A stretch of DNA of 42,468 bases from Candidatus Viridilinea halotolerans (GTDB lineage Bacteria > Chloroflexota > Chloroflexia > Chloroflexales > Chloroflexaceae): contig RSAS01000124.1 in NCBI GenBank assembly GCA_003934145.1, forward strand, positions 1 through 42,468, given 5' to 3'. Numbering within the stretch: position 1 is the first letter of the stretch; every line of letters starts with the position of its first letter. The position numbers and the translations under genes are program-made. Under the pieces are notes generated by a model. It saw nothing but the letters and a program-made list of their open reading frames with translations. It was not told the DNA's origin and did no database searches. This document shows positions 17,518 to 25,063 of the stretch, piece after piece.

Positions 17518-19005
17518 TCAGCTATCACTCGGCAAAATGCCCTCCAGCCGCGACGCAGTGGGGTGGCTGTGGCCGCCACCGTGGCCAAAGTTCTCGCGGC
17601 GGTAAGCGATCTTGCCCGCCGCCATAGTGAGCATCACCTGGCCCTTGAGCCGTTGACCGTGTAGGGGGTTATTGCGGCCCTTCGATGCGAATTTGCTGGT
17701 GTCTACTGTCCAATATTCGTCGGGGTTGAAGATCACCAGATCGGCGCGGGCGCCCGGGTGGAGCGTTGAGGGCGAGCGGCCCAAGACCTGGGCGGGCCCT
17801 TCGGTGAGCTTGGCGATCATGTTGACGAGATCCATTTCGCCCCGATGCACGAGGGTCAACACCAACGCCAGCGTCGTCTCTAGGCCGCTAATGCCTGGGG
17901 CGGCAAGGGCGTATTCGCACTCTTTGTCTACGAGGGCGTGGGGCGCATGGCCGGTGGCAATCGCATCAATTGTGCCATCGCGCAGCCCTTCGATCAGCGC
18001 CTCGACATCTTCATCGGTGCGCAGCGGCGGTGCCACGCGCGTGCTCGGATCGTAGGGCGGTAGGAGGCTCGGATCGAGCCACGAGGGCAACCCCAACTCC
18101 GGGTGGGTCTTGCTGCGCCGCCCGCGCCGCGCAGTTTGGGTGATCATGGTCGTGTCGTGGGGCACCAGATTGCCCATCACCCAGCGGTCGGTGAGCGTCA
18201 GATGGTGCGGTGTCACCTCGGCGGTAACGCGAACGCCGCGTGCTTTAGCGGAACGAATGAGCGCAACGCCGCCAGCAGTGCTTACTTGGCAGATGTGCAG
18301 ATGAGCGCCAGCGGCCTCGGCGAGGGCAATATCGCGGGCGATGAACGACTCTTCGGCGGCCTTGGGAAAACCAGCCAAACCTAAGCGGGTACTGATCACC
18401 CCTTCGTGCATTGCCCAGCCCGCCGTGAGGCGCAGATCCTCGCAGTAAGTCATGACAGGTAGGCCCAACACGGAAGCGTAACTCAGGGCATTGGCCATCA
18501 GGGCCGCATCGGAGACCGGGCGACCGCCATCGCCAAAGGCGATACAGCCCGCTTCGGCCAACTCCATCAAATCCGCCAACCCGTGCCCCTCACGGCCCTT
18601 CGTCAGCGCCCCGATCACCTCAATGCGCACGGAGGAATCACGTTCGGCAATGGCGCGCACATGGCGCACCAAGGCCGCATTATCAAGCGCGGGCTTGGTC
18701 GAGGGCATCGCACAGACAGTCGTAAAGCCGCCCATCGCCGCTGCCAAACCACCGCTCGCCAACGTCTCTTTATGCTCATCGCCCGGCTCGCGCAGATGGG
18801 CATGCAGATCGGTGAAACCAGGGGCAATCACACAGCCACGGGCATTGATCACCGTGACCTCATCACCCACCGGCTCAGGCGCTGCATGCAGATCGGTCAG
18901 ATCCACCAACTGCTCAACGACGCCATCGGCAACCCAGACATCGCCCACGGTAGCGACGCGCCGCGCCGGATCAATGATGCTGCCATTACAAATGAGATAG
19001 CGCAT
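17518..19005 (-). CDS. pyrC: Dihydroorotase homologue, probably catalytically inactive (PyrC'/PyrX-like)
   Basis: 495 aa, amidohydrolase fold, third gene of pyrR-pyrB-pyrC. Active dihydroorotases cyclise carbamoyl-aspartate. Here the first metal motif is intact (DLHAHLREPG; H68, H70), but other ligands of the type I enzyme, placed by family memory of Aquifex and Bacillus sequences, are lost. The DDG aspartate becomes Gly (AFGDGG, G160), the HCED histidine becomes Tyr (TYCED, Y187), the HVST histidine becomes Gln (CQVST, Q240), and the DHAPH aspartate becomes Gly (ATGHAPH, G352). An extra ~35 residues rich in Arg/Pro lie at about 284-320. The codons were checked on the minus strand. This pattern fits non-catalytic partners that assemble with aspartate carbamoyltransferase in Pseudomonas-type complexes. 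The ATG has AGGAG just upstream. Confidence 0.85.
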   Translation of the reverse strand: MRYLICNGSIIDPARRVATVGDVWVADGVVEQLVDLTDLHAAPEPVGDEVTVINARGCVIAPGFTDLHAHLREPGDEHKETLASGGLAAAMGGFTTVCAMPSTKPALDNAALVRHVRAIAERDSSVRIEVIGALTKGREGHGLADLMELAEAGCIAFGDGGRPVSDAALMANALSYASVLGLPVMTYCEDLRLTAGWAMHEGVISTRLGLAGFPKAAEESFIARDIALAEAAGAHLHICQVSTAGGVALIRSAKARGVRVTAEVTPHHLTLTDRWVMGNLVPHDTTMITQTARRGRRSKTHPELGLPSWLDPSLLPPYDPSTRVAPPLRTDEDVEALIEGLRDGTIDAIATGHAPHALVDKECEYALAAPGISGLETTLALVLTLVHRGEMDLVNMIAKLTEGPAQVLGRSPSTLHPGARADLVIFNPDEYWTVDTSKFASKGRNNPLHGQRLKGQVMLTMAAGKIAYRRENFGHGGGHSHPTASRLEGILPSDS

Positions 19006-19020
19006 AGGTCTCCTATGAAA

Positions 19021-19053
19021 GAACAGAGGAACAGAGGAACAGAAGAACAGAAG
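19021..19053. repeat. 9-nt purine tandem repeat (AACAGAGG/AACAGAAG)
   Basis: Four units of GAACAGAGG/GAACAGAAG lie directly upstream of the pyrC-like start on its 5' side. The opposite-strand version (CTGTTCTCC units) occurs at 19237-19285, so the two runs are inverted around 19054-19236. Confidence 0.8.
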
Positions 19054-19065
19054 GTTTATTCATAG

Positions 19066-19215
19066 AATTAGTCTCAGGAAACCCGTCCGTTTACGGGCGG
19101 GAGGAATGAGGCTTTGCTGCCTCACTCCGGCGGTAGCCTCCCCCCTGCGCCGCTTCAAGCGGCGCAGGGCTGTGGTACAATTGTGCGTGTAGGAAATCGT
19201 CCCTATCGTGCAGAA
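19066..19215 (+). mobile_element. Possible IS200/IS605-type end remnant
   Basis: GTCTCAGGAAACCCGTCC followed by GTTTACGGGCGGGAGG resembles the conserved 3' end hairpin downstream of tnpB in IS605/IS1341 elements, as I remember it. A GC hairpin (CCTGCGCCGCTT/AAGCGGCGCAGG) and a GTGGTACAATTGTGCG segment follow. No transposase or TnpB frame remains. It sits inside the pyrB-pyrC gap. Confidence 0.4.
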
Positions 19216-19236
19216 GGCACGCGGGTGGTGGTTTAC

Positions 19237-19285
19237 TTGTTCCCTCTGTTCTCCTGTTCTCCTGTTCTCCTGTTCTCCTGTTCTT
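19237..19285. repeat. 9-nt pyrimidine tandem repeat downstream of pyrB
   Basis: Five units of the CTGTTCTCC type end four bases from the pyrB stop codon (19290). It is the inverted counterpart of the run at 19021-19053. Confidence 0.8.
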
Positions 19286-19289
19286 CATC

Positions 19290-20225
19290 CTAGCCAGCTA
19301 AACGATATAACAACGCCATGCGCACTGCAACACCATTGGTGACCTGCTCATCAATCACGGTGTTGGGGGCGGTAACGACTTCGGGCCAGATTTCGACCCC
19401 TTCATTCATAGGGCCAGGGTGCATAATCAACGTCTTCTCGCCCAAGCGGGCGAGGCGTTCGGGGGTAATCGCGTAGGCGCGGCTATATTCGCGTAGCGAA
19501 GGGAGCAAACCCGCCTGCATGCGCTCTTTCTGCAAGCGCAGCGCCATCACCACATCAGCCCCCGCGATAGCCTCGTCCACCTTGTAGCTAATCTTCACCT
19601 GAGGCCACGTCGCCGTCCAATAAGCGGCAGGGCCGAGCAGCGTCGGCGGGGCGCAGAGCGTCACTTCGGCACCCAAGCGGGTCAGCCCCCAGAGATTGGA
19701 GCGGGCCACACGGCTGTGCAGGATGTCGCCCACAATAACCACTTTTAGCCCGCGAATCTGCCCTAAGTGCTCACGGATGGTGAGGAGATCGAGTAGTGCC
19801 TGGGTCGGATGGGCATGGCGTCCATCGCCAGCGTTAATCACGCCACCGGCGAAGTGGCGGGCAACAAGATGGGGTGCGCCCGACTGGTTATGGCGAATCA
19901 CTACCATATCGGCACCGAGTGCCTGGAGGGTACGCACCGTATCAATTAGCGATTCACCCTTTTCGACGCTACTCCCCCGCGCCGTGAAACTGACAACATT
20001 CGCCGAGAGCGCCCGCGCAGCCAGTTCAAAGCTAATGCGCGTGCGTGTACTCTCCTCATAGAACATGTTCACCACCGTACGCCCGCGCAGCGTCGGCACC
20101 TGCTTGATCTCGCGCGAGAGTACCTCTTTCATACTCTCCGCCGTATCGAGAATTTCTTCGATCTCTTCTGGCGTAAAATCATCAAGATCAAGCGCATGCC
20201 GCCGCCGGGCCGTCGCGATCGTCAT
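19290..20225 (-). CDS. pyrB: Aspartate carbamoyltransferase catalytic chain
   Basis: Catalyses carbamoyl phosphate plus aspartate to carbamoyl-aspartate, the second step of UMP synthesis. The protein is 311 aa, normal length. Carbamoyl-phosphate site STRTR (59-63), SSVEKGES with Lys90, HPTQ (140-143), and near the C-terminus MHPGPMNEG. Lies between pyrR (164 bp upstream, with a hairpin in between) and the pyrC-like gene (284 bp downstream). There is no pyrI regulatory chain. The likely assembly is a dodecamer with the inactive dihydroorotase homologue, as known for class A ATCases; this is inference from gene order and the PyrC residues. Confidence 0.96.
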   Translation of the reverse strand: MTIATARRRHALDLDDFTPEEIEEILDTAESMKEVLSREIKQVPTLRGRTVVNMFYEESTRTRISFELAARALSANVVSFTARGSSVEKGESLIDTVRTLQALGADMVVIRHNQSGAPHLVARHFAGGVINAGDGRHAHPTQALLDLLTIREHLGQIRGLKVVIVGDILHSRVARSNLWGLTRLGAEVTLCAPPTLLGPAAYWTATWPQVKISYKVDEAIAGADVVMALRLQKERMQAGLLPSLREYSRAYAITPERLARLGEKTLIMHPGPMNEGVEIWPEVVTAPNTVIDEQVTNGVAVRMALLYRLAG

Positions 20226-20342
20226 AACCTACTCCTTCGTCATGTCTCCCCTACGTCTTTGGCGGGCCTGCCGGCGGGGGGTCGGGCTTGCCCTGAGCTT
20301 AGTCGAAGGGGCTTGGCCCCCGAAAAATCGCCCCCCGCCGGT

Positions 20343-20375
20343 GGGGTTTAAGGGGCCACATGCCCCTTAAACCCC
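20343..20375 (-). repeat. Stem-loop between pyrR and pyrB
   Basis: GGGGTTTAAGGGGC pairs with GCCCCTTAAACCCC, 14 bp perfect with a short loop, in a family A context (20265-20400). It could attenuate or stabilise the pyr transcript; no U-run is seen. Confidence 0.6.
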
Positions 20376-20389
20376 GCCGCAAGGCAGAA

Positions 20390-20989
<600 letters not shown>

Positions 20990-21007
<18 letters not shown>

Positions 21008-21046
21008 GAAGGCAGCGTAACGCTGAGATGAAAGAATGATTGCCAT
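20990..21046 (-). CDS. 18-aa pyr leader peptide
   Basis: A short frame MAIILSSQRYAAFSVRTS with a strong AAAGGAG Shine-Dalgarno five bases before its ATG at 21046. It starts just after the PyrR-binding hairpin and ends within the attenuator stem. Its role is probably that of a ribosome-positioning device rather than a functional peptide. The amino acid sequence carries no obvious codon bias for pyrimidine sensing. It is too short for ordinary gene finders. The coding call rests on the SD, the position and the coherence with the RNA structure. Confidence 0.65.
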
Positions 21047-21052
21047 GCTGCT

Positions 21053-21083
21053 CCTTTACAGCCTCACAGGACTGCGTTAAAGG
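21053..21083 (-). promoter_or_regulatory. PyrR-binding hairpin that covers the leader-peptide SD
   Basis: On the minus-strand transcript, CCUUUA and CAG pair with CUG and UAAAGG, leaving UCCUGUGAGG in the loop region. This matches the PyrR consensus as remembered (AGUCCNGNGAGGCU). The 3' arm UAAAGG overlaps the AAAGGAG ribosome site of the 18-aa leader frame, so PyrR binding should block its translation. Confidence 0.75.
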
Positions 21084-21090
21084 TCGCCTG

Positions 21091-21120
21091 ATTGTAGCAT
21101 GGCCAAAGGCGTTGCGTCAA
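21091..21120 (-). promoter_or_regulatory. pyr operon promoter
   Basis: TTGACG (-35, 21115-21120) and TACAAT (-10, 21091-21096) are 18 bp apart. The transcript would start about 21084, right before the PyrR hairpin. The duplicated 9 bp next to MITE copy B3 overlap the first two bases of the -35. Confidence 0.75.
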
Positions 21121-21127
21121 TTCTTTT

Positions 21128-21237
21128 GGGTGTGACTGGAATCTGTAGGGCGGTGCCCTACAACCCCGCCGGACAGGGGGAAATGCGGGGGAACCAGGTT
21201 CCCCCGCACCCCCTACCTACACATTTTGGTCACACCC
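21128..21237 (-). mobile_element. 110-bp MITE-like element, copy B3, with 9-bp target duplication
   Basis: Complete copy in the opposite orientation to B1: GGGTGTGACT at one end and GGTCACACCC at the other. It is flanked by an exact 9-bp direct repeat AATTCTTTT at 21119-21127 and 21238-21246. The flanks are evidence for transposition rather than chance. Confidence 0.9.
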
Positions 21238-21256
21238 AATTCTTTTTGTTTCACTT

Positions 21257-21320
21257 GGGTGTGACCAAAACTTGAGGTTGCGAGAGAACCAGGTTCCCTC
21301 GCGTACCCTTCCTGCACCTT
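21257..21320 (+). mobile_element. Truncated family B copy (B4)
   Basis: Begins GGGTGTGACCAAAAC, retains the GAGAACCAGGTTCCCTC hairpin (slightly imperfect), and then diverges. The right terminus is lost. Lies 20 bp from copy B3. Confidence 0.65.
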
Positions 21321-21376
21321 CCGTGCGGGCAGCACTGCTTATCCAGCGACAGATCCTGCGCACCTCACACCTCGTC

Positions 21377-22249
21377 TCACTGCCTCACCGCAAGCAAACG
21401 CTCTCGAAAGTCCTTCATGCTCGGCAGAGCAGCCACGCGCTCACGCAACACCGGACGGGTCGCGTCGCTAAGCAGGGCGCTTAAGTCTGGGGTGAGTGGA
21501 TGACCAGCGGTGAGGAGTTGCAACAGCCTGCCTAGCGCATAGATGTCTACATGAGGTGTGGCAGGGCCAGGGTGAGGGCCTTGGCGTTCGGGTGGCAATA
21601 AGTGCGGCACGCCATAAAGAGCGCGTCGTCGAGGCCTGGCTATGCTTTCGACCGCACCAAAATCAATCAAGACAACATGGGGCTGCCCGCTGGCCGTTGA
21701 GCGTACCATCAAATTGGCGGGGCGCAGATCGTGGTGAATAAGGCCGCATTGGTGCACGTGTTCAAGAGCGCTGGCAACTTGGAGGCCCAAGCTTATCGCC
21801 CACGCTAGGCTACACGGGCCGGGGTGGTGGGCCAACCATAGATGGAGCGGCATACCCGTTTCGTAAACCAGCGCAAGGTAAAGGCAGGTTTGACCATCCA
21901 CTTGAGCCAGTCCCAGATCGCGCAGCGAACTCGTGTAACGCCGCCCGTAGAGCGCGGTCAGATGAGGGTGGAGTGTTGCTTGACCAAGCAGGTGACTGTG
22001 TTCGTCGTGGAGCGCCGCCATCGCATCGGGATGGGCCACTTTGATCGCCGCTAGGTTCCAGTCGGCTGCGTGGTTCGCCATGAGTTGCCCACGCTGATGG
22101 CCCGTTCGTAGCCACCGACCAATCAGATGCCGCCGCAGGGCGTGGTCGTCCCACGGGCGCGCCAAATAGACGGTTCCCTGTCCGCCGGTGCCAAGATGAG
22201 CCAATAGTTCAAAGCCGCCAAGGGCTGTGCCTGGAGGAAAATGGGCCAT
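21377..22249 (-). CDS. Eukaryotic-like serine/threonine protein kinase
   Basis: 290-aa soluble Hanks-type kinase. Gly-rich loop LGTGGQGTVYLA (19-30), ATP Lys in LAAIKVA (K70), catalytic loop IHHDLRPANLMV (D174, N179), DFG at 196-198 (LIDFGAV), and LLPPERQG in place of APE. Oddities: an insertion of roughly 35 residues between the Gly loop and Lys70; Arg instead of Lys two residues after the catalytic Asp; no transmembrane, PASTA or sensor domain. The ATG at 22249 starts MAHFPPGTALGGFELL, a normal kinase beginning; the frame to 22339 adds Arg/Cys-rich residues unlike the family. An FHA-like protein lies directly upstream on the same strand, suggesting a phospho-signalling pair. Confidence 0.85.
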   Translation of the reverse strand: MAHFPPGTALGGFELLAHLGTGGQGTVYLARPWDDHALRRHLIGRWLRTGHQRGQLMANHAADWNLAAIKVAHPDAMAALHDEHSHLLGQATLHPHLTALYGRRYTSSLRDLGLAQVDGQTCLYLALVYETGMPLHLWLAHHPGPCSLAWAISLGLQVASALEHVHQCGLIHHDLRPANLMVRSTASGQPHVVLIDFGAVESIARPRRRALYGVPHLLPPERQGPHPGPATPHVDIYALGRLLQLLTAGHPLTPDLSALLSDATRPVLRERVAALPSMKDFRERLLAVRQ

Positions 22250-22394
22250 GATTATGTAACATCTTGAATGCTTGGTGCGCTGAGAGCAGCGAAGGATCTC
22301 GATCCGCACGACATGCCTGAACCCCATCGAACGAACCAAAACCCTTCGCTGTTCTCAGCGCAACAAGCAGAGGCGAAGCAGCGCAGAAGTGGCC

Positions 22395-23042
22395 CTAGGT
22401 AACTTCAACCGTCAGGCGCAAGCTCGCCCCAAAGAGGAGCGCCTCACCTTCACCTAAGGGTGTAGCCAAATCTAAACTCAAGGGACTACCCAAACCGGTG
22501 TGGAAGACCCCTGGCTCAAGGGCGGTCACCTCAATCTGATCGCCAACCAGGCTCAGACGGGCATGAAGCGGGGCCAACCCGGCTTCGGGGAAGCAGAGGT
22601 TGCATCCCGGTGCCGCCCCAATACTCCATTGCCGCCCGTGCAGGGCGATGCGATGGCGGCGTTGCCCGTCCCAGATGATCGCCCGTAGGGGGGTATGCGT
22701 AGCTACTGGCACTTGTCGCTTTGCAGTCGTAATCTCGACAGGGCTCGCTGGTAATAGTGATGCCTCTGCATCTGGTGGCGGTGGGCCACCCTGACGCCGC
22801 GCCACGACCCAACTTGTCCCTGCACTCAACGTCATCGCAGCAACCAGCAGGAAGGGCCAGAAGGTAAAAGATGGTGGTGCGTCGGCAGTAGTAGGCGTTG
22901 CACCTGAACCCAACTGAACAACAGCCGTTGGTGTCGTCTCTGGTGGCTGCATTGCGCCAACAGAGGACGGCACCCCAAACCACAACAGACCGAGCCAAGC
23001 AGACGTAAGCACAAGCCACAGACGGGAGGATAAGGTAGGCAT
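22395..23042 (-). CDS. Membrane-anchored FHA-like domain protein
   Basis: 215 aa. N-terminal signal or anchor helix (6-30), a Thr/Pro-rich spacer, a second hydrophobic helix FWPFLLVAAMTLSAG (61-78), a Pro-rich juxtamembrane stretch, then a C-terminal domain at about 117-213. It contains WSIGAAPGCNL...APLHARLSLVG, the pattern of an FHA phosphothreonine-binding domain (IG...S/PxHA). The usual Arg after IG and the Ser before His are replaced, so phospho-binding may be weak. The ATG at 23042 has AAAGGA 8 bp upstream; the ATG at 23048 is too close to it. Same strand as the kinase gene, 145 bp upstream of it. Confidence 0.65.
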   Translation of the reverse strand: MPTLSSRLWLVLTSAWLGLLWFGVPSSVGAMQPPETTPTAVVQLGSGATPTTADAPPSFTFWPFLLVAAMTLSAGTSWVVARRQGGPPPPDAEASLLPASPVEITTAKRQVPVATHTPLRAIIWDGQRRHRIALHGRQWSIGAAPGCNLCFPEAGLAPLHARLSLVGDQIEVTALEPGVFHTGLGSPLSLDLATPLGEGEALLFGASLRLTVEVT

Positions 23043-23177
23043 AGTCATCGTCCTTTCAATTGCCCTATCCTTATACCGCTGAAAGTGGCAAAAAGTTACG
23101 GTTTTTGCGAAATTTTGCTCAAAATTGACTCGGACGCGGTTGCGCCTTGTTGGGGCAAGCCCCAACGCCTGTTTTTG

Positions 23178-23287
23178 GGGGGGTGACCAAAACTTGTAGG
23201 AAGGGGATGCGAGGGAACCTGGTTCCCTCGCATCCTCCCACCGTCCGGCGGGGCGTGGGCGCAGCCCTGTAGATTTTGGTTACACCC
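23178..23287 (+). mobile_element. MITE-like element, copy B5
   Basis: Slightly degenerate left end (GGGGGTGACCAAAAC), intact GCGAGGGAACC/GGTTCCCTCGC hairpin, right end ATTTTGGTTACACCC. No flanking duplication is recognisable. It occupies much of the 396-bp gap between the FHA and dctP genes. Confidence 0.75.
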
Positions 23288-23289
23288 AT

Positions 23290-23336
23290 CTTTTTGTTCG
23301 GTTTTGGCGGCTTCGCCGCCAAAACCGAACAAAAAG
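23290..23336. repeat. Family D stem-loop
   Basis: Perfect 22-bp stem with loop TTC around TTTTGGCGGC, starting with a T-run and ending with an A-run, so it could terminate transcription in either direction. Confidence 0.8.
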
Positions 23337-23373
23337 AGTTTTTCGGGAGAGGCGAAGCCGCCCCGCCAAGCAC

Positions 23374-23409
23374 ACAAAAGGGGCGCCGCAATTGCGGCGC
23401 CCCTTTTGT
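23374..23409 (-). terminator. Terminator of the dctP gene
   Basis: The perfect palindrome ACAAAAGGGGCGCCGCAA and its complement lies 30 bp past the dctP stop. Transcribed on the minus strand it ends CCCCTTTTGT, with a modest U-run. Confidence 0.75.
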
Positions 23410-23438
23410 ATTGCTTGGTTGTACTACGCGGCTAGACG

Positions 23439-24608
23439 CTACTCCCAGTTTCGATTATTGTAGACAAAATTGGTAAAGGTGGCCTCGTTGCCACTGTTCC
23501 AACCAAAGACATTGGCACGGAAGACTTTCCAAGGATCGTACATCTCCTTGAAATTCGCGTCGGCGGCAGCGGTCTCGTCATAGAGTGCAAAGGCTGCTTC
23601 TTGGGCAGCGGTCATGATTTCATCGCTGTAGACGCGCAGCTTGATCTTACCACTGGCCAAGATCTCATTCAGCGCGGTACCATTAAGCGCCTCATACTTG
23701 GAGATCATGTTCATGTTCGATTCCCAAGCGGCAACCTTAAAGACACGCTTGTACTCATCAGGAATGGTGGCCCAGGCATCCAAGCCTGCGAAGGCGTGCA
23801 GCGTGGGGCCGGGTTCCCACCAGCCGGGCGAGTAGTAGAACTCAGCGGCATCCTGAAGGCCCAACTTCTGGTCGTCGTAGGGGCCCACCCACTCGGCAGC
23901 ATCTACCGCGCCGGTCGAAAGCGCTTGGAAAATCTCGCCACCGGGCACAACCTGCACGACCGCGCCAAGGCGGGCCATCACTTGGCCACCCAGACCCGGA
24001 ATGCGCACCTTGAGCCCTTGCAGATCGGCAACGGTGTTGATCTCGCGGCGGAACCAGCCACCCATCTGGGTGCCAGTGTTGCCTGCCGGGAAGAGGATGG
24101 CGTTGAACTGGGCGCCAAGCTTATCAATCGCCTCGTTGCCACCACCATGGTAGAGCCATGCATTCATCTGAGTGGCGGTCAGGCCGAAGGGCAAGGAGGT
24201 GGCAATGCCCCAAGCCGGGCTGAGACCAGTGTAGTAGTACATTGCCGAATGGCCCGCCTCGACCGTGCCCTGTTGCACGTTCTGTAGCACCTCAAGGCCA
24301 CCAAAGAGTTCGCCCGCCGGGTAGGTAGTAATCTTGAACATCCCGTCGGTCAACTCACCTACGCGCTCGGCCAACACTGTCGCTCCACCATAGATCGTAT
24401 CGAGCGAGGTAGGCCAACTCGTTGCCATACGCCACTCAATCGCCGGGAGCGAAGAACCTTGGGCCGGTGCTGCGGCCTCCGGTACCTCACCCGCCGCAGG
24501 TGGGCTAGGCGGAGTCGCCGCCGGATCACCACCACAAGCCGCCAACGTCATTCCAAGACTGCCGACAACCCCAGCAGCCGCGCCACGCAGAAACTCTCGC
24601 CGTTTCAT
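23439..24608 (-). CDS. dctP: TRAP transporter substrate-binding protein (DctP family)
   Basis: 389-aa extracytoplasmic solute receptor for a TRAP transporter, which takes up organic acids or related anions with a sodium gradient. The N-terminus KRREFLRGAAAG is a twin-arginine signal, and LAAC (Cys25) is a lipobox, so a Tat-exported lipoprotein is expected. An Ala/Pro spacer (26-50) precedes the DctP domain; YPAGELFGGLEVLQNVQQGT and WVGPYDDQKLGLQDAAEFYY are typical of the family, the latter of the keto-acid/lactate-type (TakP) subgroup as I recall. The permease genes dctQ and dctM are not adjacent, so this receptor is an orphan here. Tat export suggests folding or ligand loading before export. 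Confidence 0.9.
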   Translation of the reverse strand: MKRREFLRGAAAGVVGSLGMTLAACGGDPAATPPSPPAAGEVPEAAAPAQGSSLPAIEWRMATSWPTSLDTIYGGATVLAERVGELTDGMFKITTYPAGELFGGLEVLQNVQQGTVEAGHSAMYYYTGLSPAWGIATSLPFGLTATQMNAWLYHGGGNEAIDKLGAQFNAILFPAGNTGTQMGGWFRREINTVADLQGLKVRIPGLGGQVMARLGAVVQVVPGGEIFQALSTGAVDAAEWVGPYDDQKLGLQDAAEFYYSPGWWEPGPTLHAFAGLDAWATIPDEYKRVFKVAAWESNMNMISKYEALNGTALNEILASGKIKLRVYSDEIMTAAQEAAFALYDETAAADANFKEMYDPWKVFRANVFGWNSGNEATFTNFVYNNRNWE

Positions 24609-24641
24609 CCGTTGCTCCTGAGCATCTTTGCTTTTTCATTC

Positions 24642-24751
24642 GGGTGTGACTGAAATCTGTAGGGCGGTGCCCTACAACCCCGCCGGACAGGAGAAAATGC
24701 GGGGGAACCAGGTTCCCCCGCACCCCCTACCTACACATTTTGGTCACACCC
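24642..24751 (-). mobile_element. 110-bp MITE-like element, copy B6, with 9-bp target duplication
   Basis: Nearly identical to B3 and in the same orientation. Flanked by an exact 9-bp direct repeat TTTTCATTC at 24633-24641 and 24752-24760. The second copy of the repeat is immediately followed by another family B end. Confidence 0.9.
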
Positions 24752-24760
24752 TTTTCATTC

Positions 24761-24850
24761 GGGTGTGACCAAAACCTGTAGGGCTACGCCCCACACCCCG
24801 CCGGGCGGCGGGAGAATGCGAGAAAACTAGGTTCCCTCGCGCACCCTTCC
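24761..24850 (+). mobile_element. Truncated family B copy (B7)
   Basis: Starts GGGTGTGACCAAAACC and has a shortened interior. It loses its right terminus near CACCCTTCC. The tandem arrangement suggests B6 inserted next to an older copy. Confidence 0.65.
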
Positions 24851-24913
24851 AACAAGTTGGAGAATCTGTCTTTTGATTATAGCCGAGCTAAATCATTTCA
24901 GCAACCGCCATGG

Positions 24914-24942
24914 TTGCCCCTCACAGAGCCTTCTGGTATAAT
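24914..24942 (+). promoter_or_regulatory. Promoter for the duplicated-domain lipoprotein gene
   Basis: TTGCCC (24914-24919), 17 bp, then TATAAT (24937-24942) with an upstream TGG extended -10. The leader is about 115 nt. Gap 24609-25063 otherwise holds only copies B6 and B7. Confidence 0.65.
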
Positions 24943-25063
24943 CTTGGGGTATCGGCGCTTTACACGTTGCCCGATGACAGCACCGCTTCCCTTTGCGCTG
25001 TACGCCATGTTTGCGGTAGCGTCGTTGCGGGGCTTGGCGCGATTTTTGCAGGAGGCTCTCTTT

